Shown piece after piece: positions 6,912 through 12,045 of a stretch of 12,045 nt of DNA. The position numbers and the translations under genes were made by a program. This DNA is from Deltaproteobacteria bacterium (lineage in GTDB: Bacteria; Myxococcota_A; Polyangia; Polyangiales; Houyiibacteriaceae). The notes under the pieces were generated by a model, which searched no databases, had not been told where the DNA came from, and saw only the letters and a list, made by a program, of their open reading frames with translations. The stretch is taken from contig JAPUKT010000217.1 of assembly GCA_027295555.1 (NCBI GenBank), forward strand, positions 1 through 12,045, in the 5' to 3' direction. Numbering within the stretch: position 1 is the first letter of the stretch; every line of letters starts with the position of its first letter.

Positions 6912-7687
6912 TGGACGCGAGCACCCGAGGCGTCCTCGGGGATCCGATCGGATTCGGTCATGAGCCCAAAAGCAAAGAACGGTGGCCCCCCGGCATGAAC
7001 GAGACCTCGCATCCGGCCCTGCCGGTCGAGCAGCGGGGCGCCGGAATTGCCTTCGTGAATTGGGCAGGACGAGAGCACGCGCACCGTGGGTGGGGCGATC
7101 GGACTCCAGGGCGAGCTGTCGTCGCCATCATCGACGACGCAACGACGCGTCCGAACCTCATGCACATCGTCGTAGAAGCGGTCCTGCGTCACAGACACCA
7201 TTCGAACGACCTCGCCGGTTTTCAAGGCCCCCCGACCGATCGGAAGCGCAATGCGTTCGGTTGCCCTCCGTAGTTGAAGAACCGCATAGTCTGGCGCGAG
7301 CAGCGTATCCCCAGGGCTCGACATCGCGCTGATCTTCGCGCAGCCAAGCCACTCGGCTTCGCGAGTCGGGGTTTCCGGAAACCCAAGCCAAACGTCGTGG
7401 CAAGCACCGCCGGTCGAGATCTCCCACGCGACACAGTGCCCTGCGGTCACGGCCGTCCTCGGACCAATGAGCGCGGCCGTACACCGCGTCGGCTCACGTG
7501 GAGCTGATAGTCCGACCAGGAGCGCAACCGACTCGTGACACTCCTCGGAAGCGGGACACGATACCTGATAGCGAGGGGGAGAGAGCTCAGCCTCTCGGGC
7601 GGTGCTTGAAGAAGAAGGCTGGCACGCCGTCAACAAGAGCAGTGCCGCGATCCCGAATCGGTCGAGGAGCCGTGAGCGCTTCGTCAC
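6908..7687 (-). CDS. Trypsin-like serine protease, predicted lipoprotein
   Basis: A 259-residue secreted protein with a chymotrypsin-fold protease domain. The N-terminus (MTKRSRLLDRFGIAALLLLTAC) is a lipoprotein signal peptide with lipobox LTAC; Cys22 would be lipidated, and Gln at +2 argues for the outer membrane. The catalytic triad is visible: H84 in TAGHC, D133 in DYAVLQL and S215 in EGNSGAPLL. Eight further cysteines, including C69 and C85 flanking the histidine region, allow disulfides as expected outside the cytoplasm. The start is GTG at 7687; an in-frame TAG lies just upstream and no other start precedes the signal peptide. Its TAA stop overlaps the kinase stop in the palindrome TTAA (6908-6911), so the two genes converge with no gap. 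The cleaved substrate is unknown. The family is clear from the triad. Confidence 0.9.
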   Translation of the reverse strand: MTKRSRLLDRFGIAALLLLTACQPSSSSTAREAELSPPRYQVSCPASEECHESVALLVGLSAPREPTRCTAALIGPRTAVTAGHCVAWEISTGGACHDVWLGFPETPTREAEWLGCAKISAMSSPGDTLLAPDYAVLQLRRATERIALPIGRGALKTGEVVRMVSVTQDRFYDDVHEVRTRRCVVDDGDDSSPWSPIAPPTVRVLSSCPIHEGNSGAPLLDRQGRMRGLVHAGGPPFFAFGLMTESDRIPEDASGARVH

Positions 7688-7708
7688 CCGAACAACCTAC
7701 CAAGGTTC

Positions 7709-7724
7709 ATGTGATCCGCCACAT
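7709..7724. promoter_or_regulatory. ATGTG-N6-CACAT dyad in the protease/endopeptidase divergent gap
   Basis: A perfect 5-bp inverted repeat with a 6-bp spacer lies in the 95-nt region (7688-7782) between the divergent protease and LysM-endopeptidase genes. It resembles a CRP half-site (TGTGA) on one side only, and the spacing does not fit CRP. No convincing -35/-10 pair was recognised in this gap on either strand. It may be chance. Confidence 0.2.
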
Positions 7725-7782
7725 CCTAGTGCCTTTACGCATTTTTTTGCCACGAGATGGAACTCCGATACACGAGATGGAC

Positions 7783-9057
7783 ATGCTTCGCCCGGCTGCG
7801 ATCGCCCTGTGGTGTGCCGTCGTGTTGGCGCCGATTCACGCGGTGGCCGATGCCCCGGTCGTGGTAGTGCAGCGGGGCGACGCGTTGAGCCTGATCGCAG
7901 AGCGCGCTGGCGTATCGGTCGCCCAACTCAAGAAGTGGAATGGCCTCCAGAGAGATCTGATCCGGGTGGACCAGAAGCTCATCGTCGGGCCGAGCAGGGC
8001 GGCTACGGCCAACGACAAAATCGATTGGACGCCACCGTTCGACTACGGCGACTCTCCATCGACCACGCCTGAAACACATTCAGCCCCCATCGCAGCGCGT
8101 GAAGCATCGATCGCCATCACGACGGCTCGCGAAAGCAAGAAGGCCAAGAGGAAGGGCCGGACGTACGAGGTAAAGCCAGGCGACACGCTCACGGGTATCG
8201 CCCACAAGTTCGACACGACGATCGCGGAGCTCACCAAGATCAACTCCAACCTCAACCCAGACCGGATCTACCCCGGGCAAACCATCGACATAGGCGAGCC
8301 ACGACCGGAAGTGACGTTCACCTTGGAGCGGGGAGACACCTTACTCGCGGTCGCCAAGCGCTACGGGGTCAACTCGCGGGACCTGGCGCGCTGGAATGCA
8401 AACGTGAGGCGGGGTCGCGCGAAACCGGGAACCGAAATCCGACTTTACACGCGCGTTCCGGTGAGCCCTTCAGAGGCCGTCGGGCCTACCAACCGAGGCC
8501 GCCTCGAAAACGGCGTGCGCTTGCCGCCTCACCCGGGCTACGTCATCCGATCGACAGCTCGCGCGTACGGCACCGAAGAGAGTACACGTTGGATCGTCGA
8601 TGCGTTCGATTCGGTGAACGCGAAGTTCAAAACGCGCAAGGTGATTCAAATTCACGACATCAGCGACCGCAACGGTGGACGGATTCGCCACCACAAGAGC
8701 CACCAAAACGGCCGCGATGTAGACTTCAGTTACTACCAGGACAAATGCCTTCGACACGGCTGTCCGTTCGAGGATTTCAAGCCTTCCAAGCTAGACGTCG
8801 CCCGCCAATGGGCGCTTCTGGAGCATTGGCTGCGAAACGATCAGGCGGACTTGATCTTCGTCGACTACCGGCTCCAGGCAAAGCTCTACCGGTACGCCAG
8901 GAAAAAGGGCGTGCCCGAGGCCCAACTCCGTCACTGGATCCAGTATCCACGCGGCAAGTACGAGCCGGTCGGCGTCATCCGGCACTTCCGTAACCACGAG
9001 GATCATCTCCACGTGCGGTTCGTGTGCCCCTACTCAGACATCAGGTGCCGCCGATAG
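7783..9057 (+). CDS. Secreted triple-LysM protein with MepA-type (M74) murein endopeptidase domain
   Basis: A 424-residue exported peptidoglycan hydrolase. Residues 1-22 form a signal peptide with a probable AVA|D cleavage site. Three LysM peptidoglycan-binding repeats follow at about 26-69, 126-171 and 177-223 (VVQRGDALSLIAERAG, YEVKPGDTLTGIAHKF, FTLERGDTLLAVAKRY), with a Ser/Thr/Pro-rich then basic linker between the first two. Residues about 240-420 match the penicillin-insensitive endopeptidase MepA. H307 and D314 in SHQNGRDVD, and H408 and H410 in DHLHVRF, correspond to the zinc and active-site residues of E. coli MepA (H113, D120, H209, H211). MepA cuts D-alanyl-meso-diaminopimelate crosslinks. 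The ATG at 7783 has GAG 6 nt upstream; an ATG at 7777 is also in frame. The frame stays open upstream to a GTG at 7498, but that part is antisense to the protease and would bury the signal peptide. Its end overlaps the end of rdgB by 17 nt. Confidence 0.92.
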   Translation: MLRPAAIALWCAVVLAPIHAVADAPVVVVQRGDALSLIAERAGVSVAQLKKWNGLQRDLIRVDQKLIVGPSRAATANDKIDWTPPFDYGDSPSTTPETHSAPIAAREASIAITTARESKKAKRKGRTYEVKPGDTLTGIAHKFDTTIAELTKINSNLNPDRIYPGQTIDIGEPRPEVTFTLERGDTLLAVAKRYGVNSRDLARWNANVRRGRAKPGTEIRLYTRVPVSPSEAVGPTNRGRLENGVRLPPHPGYVIRSTARAYGTEESTRWIVDAFDSVNAKFKTRKVIQIHDISDRNGGRIRHHKSHQNGRDVDFSYYQDKCLRHGCPFEDFKPSKLDVARQWALLEHWLRNDQADLIFVDYRLQAKLYRYARKKGVPEAQLRHWIQYPRGKYEPVGVIRHFRNHEDHLHVRFVCPYSDIRCRR

Positions 9058-9657
9058 GGAACGCCGCCGCTTTGAGCTTGCGCACAGCCTGAGCGCGCGC
9101 GTTGACGCGCAAACGGTGCTCGGGTGTCATCTCGCCGTACGTGATCGCGTACCCATCGGGCAGGAACATCGGCTCGAAGCCGTAGCCGAGCTCACCGCGC
9201 ACAGGCCACACGAGCGTCCCGTGCGTCTCACCGCGAAAGGTCGTGGTGCTCACATCGGGCCTGGCGACGTAGAGGACACACACGTACGTGGCCCGGCGAT
9301 CGGCCGCAGCGCCGAGCTCAGCCAACCGGTCGTGAACCCGCCGGCGGGCGACCGCGAAGTCCTTGTCGGGCCCCGCCCATCGCGCGGTGTGGATCCCCGG
9401 CTCGCCGTGCAAAGCATGCACCTCCACCCCAGAATCGTCGGCAAGCGCGACCAGGCCCGTGGCGTTCATCGCGGCAACTGCTTTGAGCGCCGCGTTGGCC
9501 TCGAACGTGGTTCCGGTCTCTTCCAGCTCGGGCAGGTCGAATTCACCGGCCGCGCGGAGCTCAATCGGGGCATCGCGGAACAGAGCACGGAGCTCACCGA
9601 GCTTGCCCGTGTTGTGGCTCGCGAGCACCCACTCGGCCTGCCGTGCGATGCTGGCCA

Positions 9658-9658
<1 letters not shown>
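9041..9658 (-). CDS. rdgB: RdgB/HAM1 family non-canonical purine NTP pyrophosphatase
   Basis: A 205-residue ITPase/XTPase that removes dITP, ITP and XTP from the nucleotide pool, releasing the monophosphate and pyrophosphate, in the cytosol. The SHNTGK phosphate-binding motif (14-19), TFEANAALKA (51-60), catalytic ADDSGVEV (73-80, with D75 the likely base) and GYGFEPMF (158-165) are in family order, and the length is typical. The usual GYDP is GFEP here (E162). The nucleobase-binding block, normally K(N/S)xxSHR, reads RLRVNAR (182-188), replacing Lys with Arg and Ser-His with Asn-Ala. The ATG at 9658 overlaps the upstream TGA as TGATG, implying translational coupling to the DUF255 gene. A longer frame to 9844 lies inside that gene and is not used. 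Fold and family are certain; the substrate preference could be altered. Confidence 0.92.

Positions 9659-12045
<2,387 letters not shown>

Noticed and set aside
7738..7748. T-rich run (ATTTTTTTG) as a terminator in the 7688-7782 gap
   Set aside because: No G+C-rich stem precedes it directly; the nearest dyad (7709-7724) is 5 bp and 16 nt away. Both flanking genes start here and diverge, so no terminator is expected.
7498..7782. N-terminal extension of the LysM-endopeptidase frame to GTG 7498
   Set aside because: It is antisense to the protease gene, has no domain-like content, and would put about 95 residues ahead of a clear signal peptide.

Overview
The window reads as an ordinary chromosomal stretch of a G+C-rich Gram-negative bacterium. 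A Hanks-type Ser/Thr kinase with an ASGGMASVYLAR glycine loop, a secreted triple-LysM MepA-type endopeptidase, a trypsin-like lipoprotein and an exported DUF255 protein together suggest a myxobacterium or relative (Myxococcota, former Deltaproteobacteria). That placement is inferred from protein style; no taxonomic marker gene is present.

Layout, left to right. (1) Minus strand, 1-5513: a block transcribed leftward as lrp/asnC-type regulator, then gltB (glutamate synthase large subunit), then gltD (small subunit, only its first 89 codons in the window). The regulator lies 57 nt upstream of gltB, and gltB lies 16 nt upstream of gltD. (2) 5514-5672: a 159-nt divergent promoter region, more AT-rich than its surroundings. 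It holds a TTGACA-type promoter for the regulator, a perfect TATAAT for the kinase, and two 8-bp inverted repeats. The half-sites CCTAA/TTAGG recur here at near-helical spacing. (3) Plus strand, 5673-6911: a tail-anchored Ser/Thr protein kinase. (4) Minus strand, 6908-7687: a trypsin-fold lipoprotein whose stop codon overlaps the kinase stop. (5) 7688-7782: a short divergent gap. (6) Plus strand, 7783-9057: an exported protein with three LysM repeats and an M74 (MepA-like) murein endopeptidase domain. (7) Minus strand, 9041-12045: a DUF255/thioredoxin-like protein with a signal-peptide-like N-terminus (its start is beyond the right edge), coupled through a TGATG overlap to rdgB (ITPase/XTPase).

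How the genes fit together. The left block is a nitrogen-assimilation unit: GltB and GltD make glutamate from glutamine and 2-oxoglutarate, and the adjacent Lrp-type regulator is a plausible sensor of amino-acid status. The middle genes concern signalling and the cell envelope, and the right pair concern thiol/redox or unknown chemistry and nucleotide-pool cleaning. I see no mobile element, CRISPR array, tRNA or rRNA. I found no clearly new multi-gene system. The most interesting signals are regulatory: the phased half-sites between regulator and kinase, and the mutually exclusive hairpins between regulator and gltB. Next come the altered base-recognition residues in RdgB and the apparently exported DUF255 protein.
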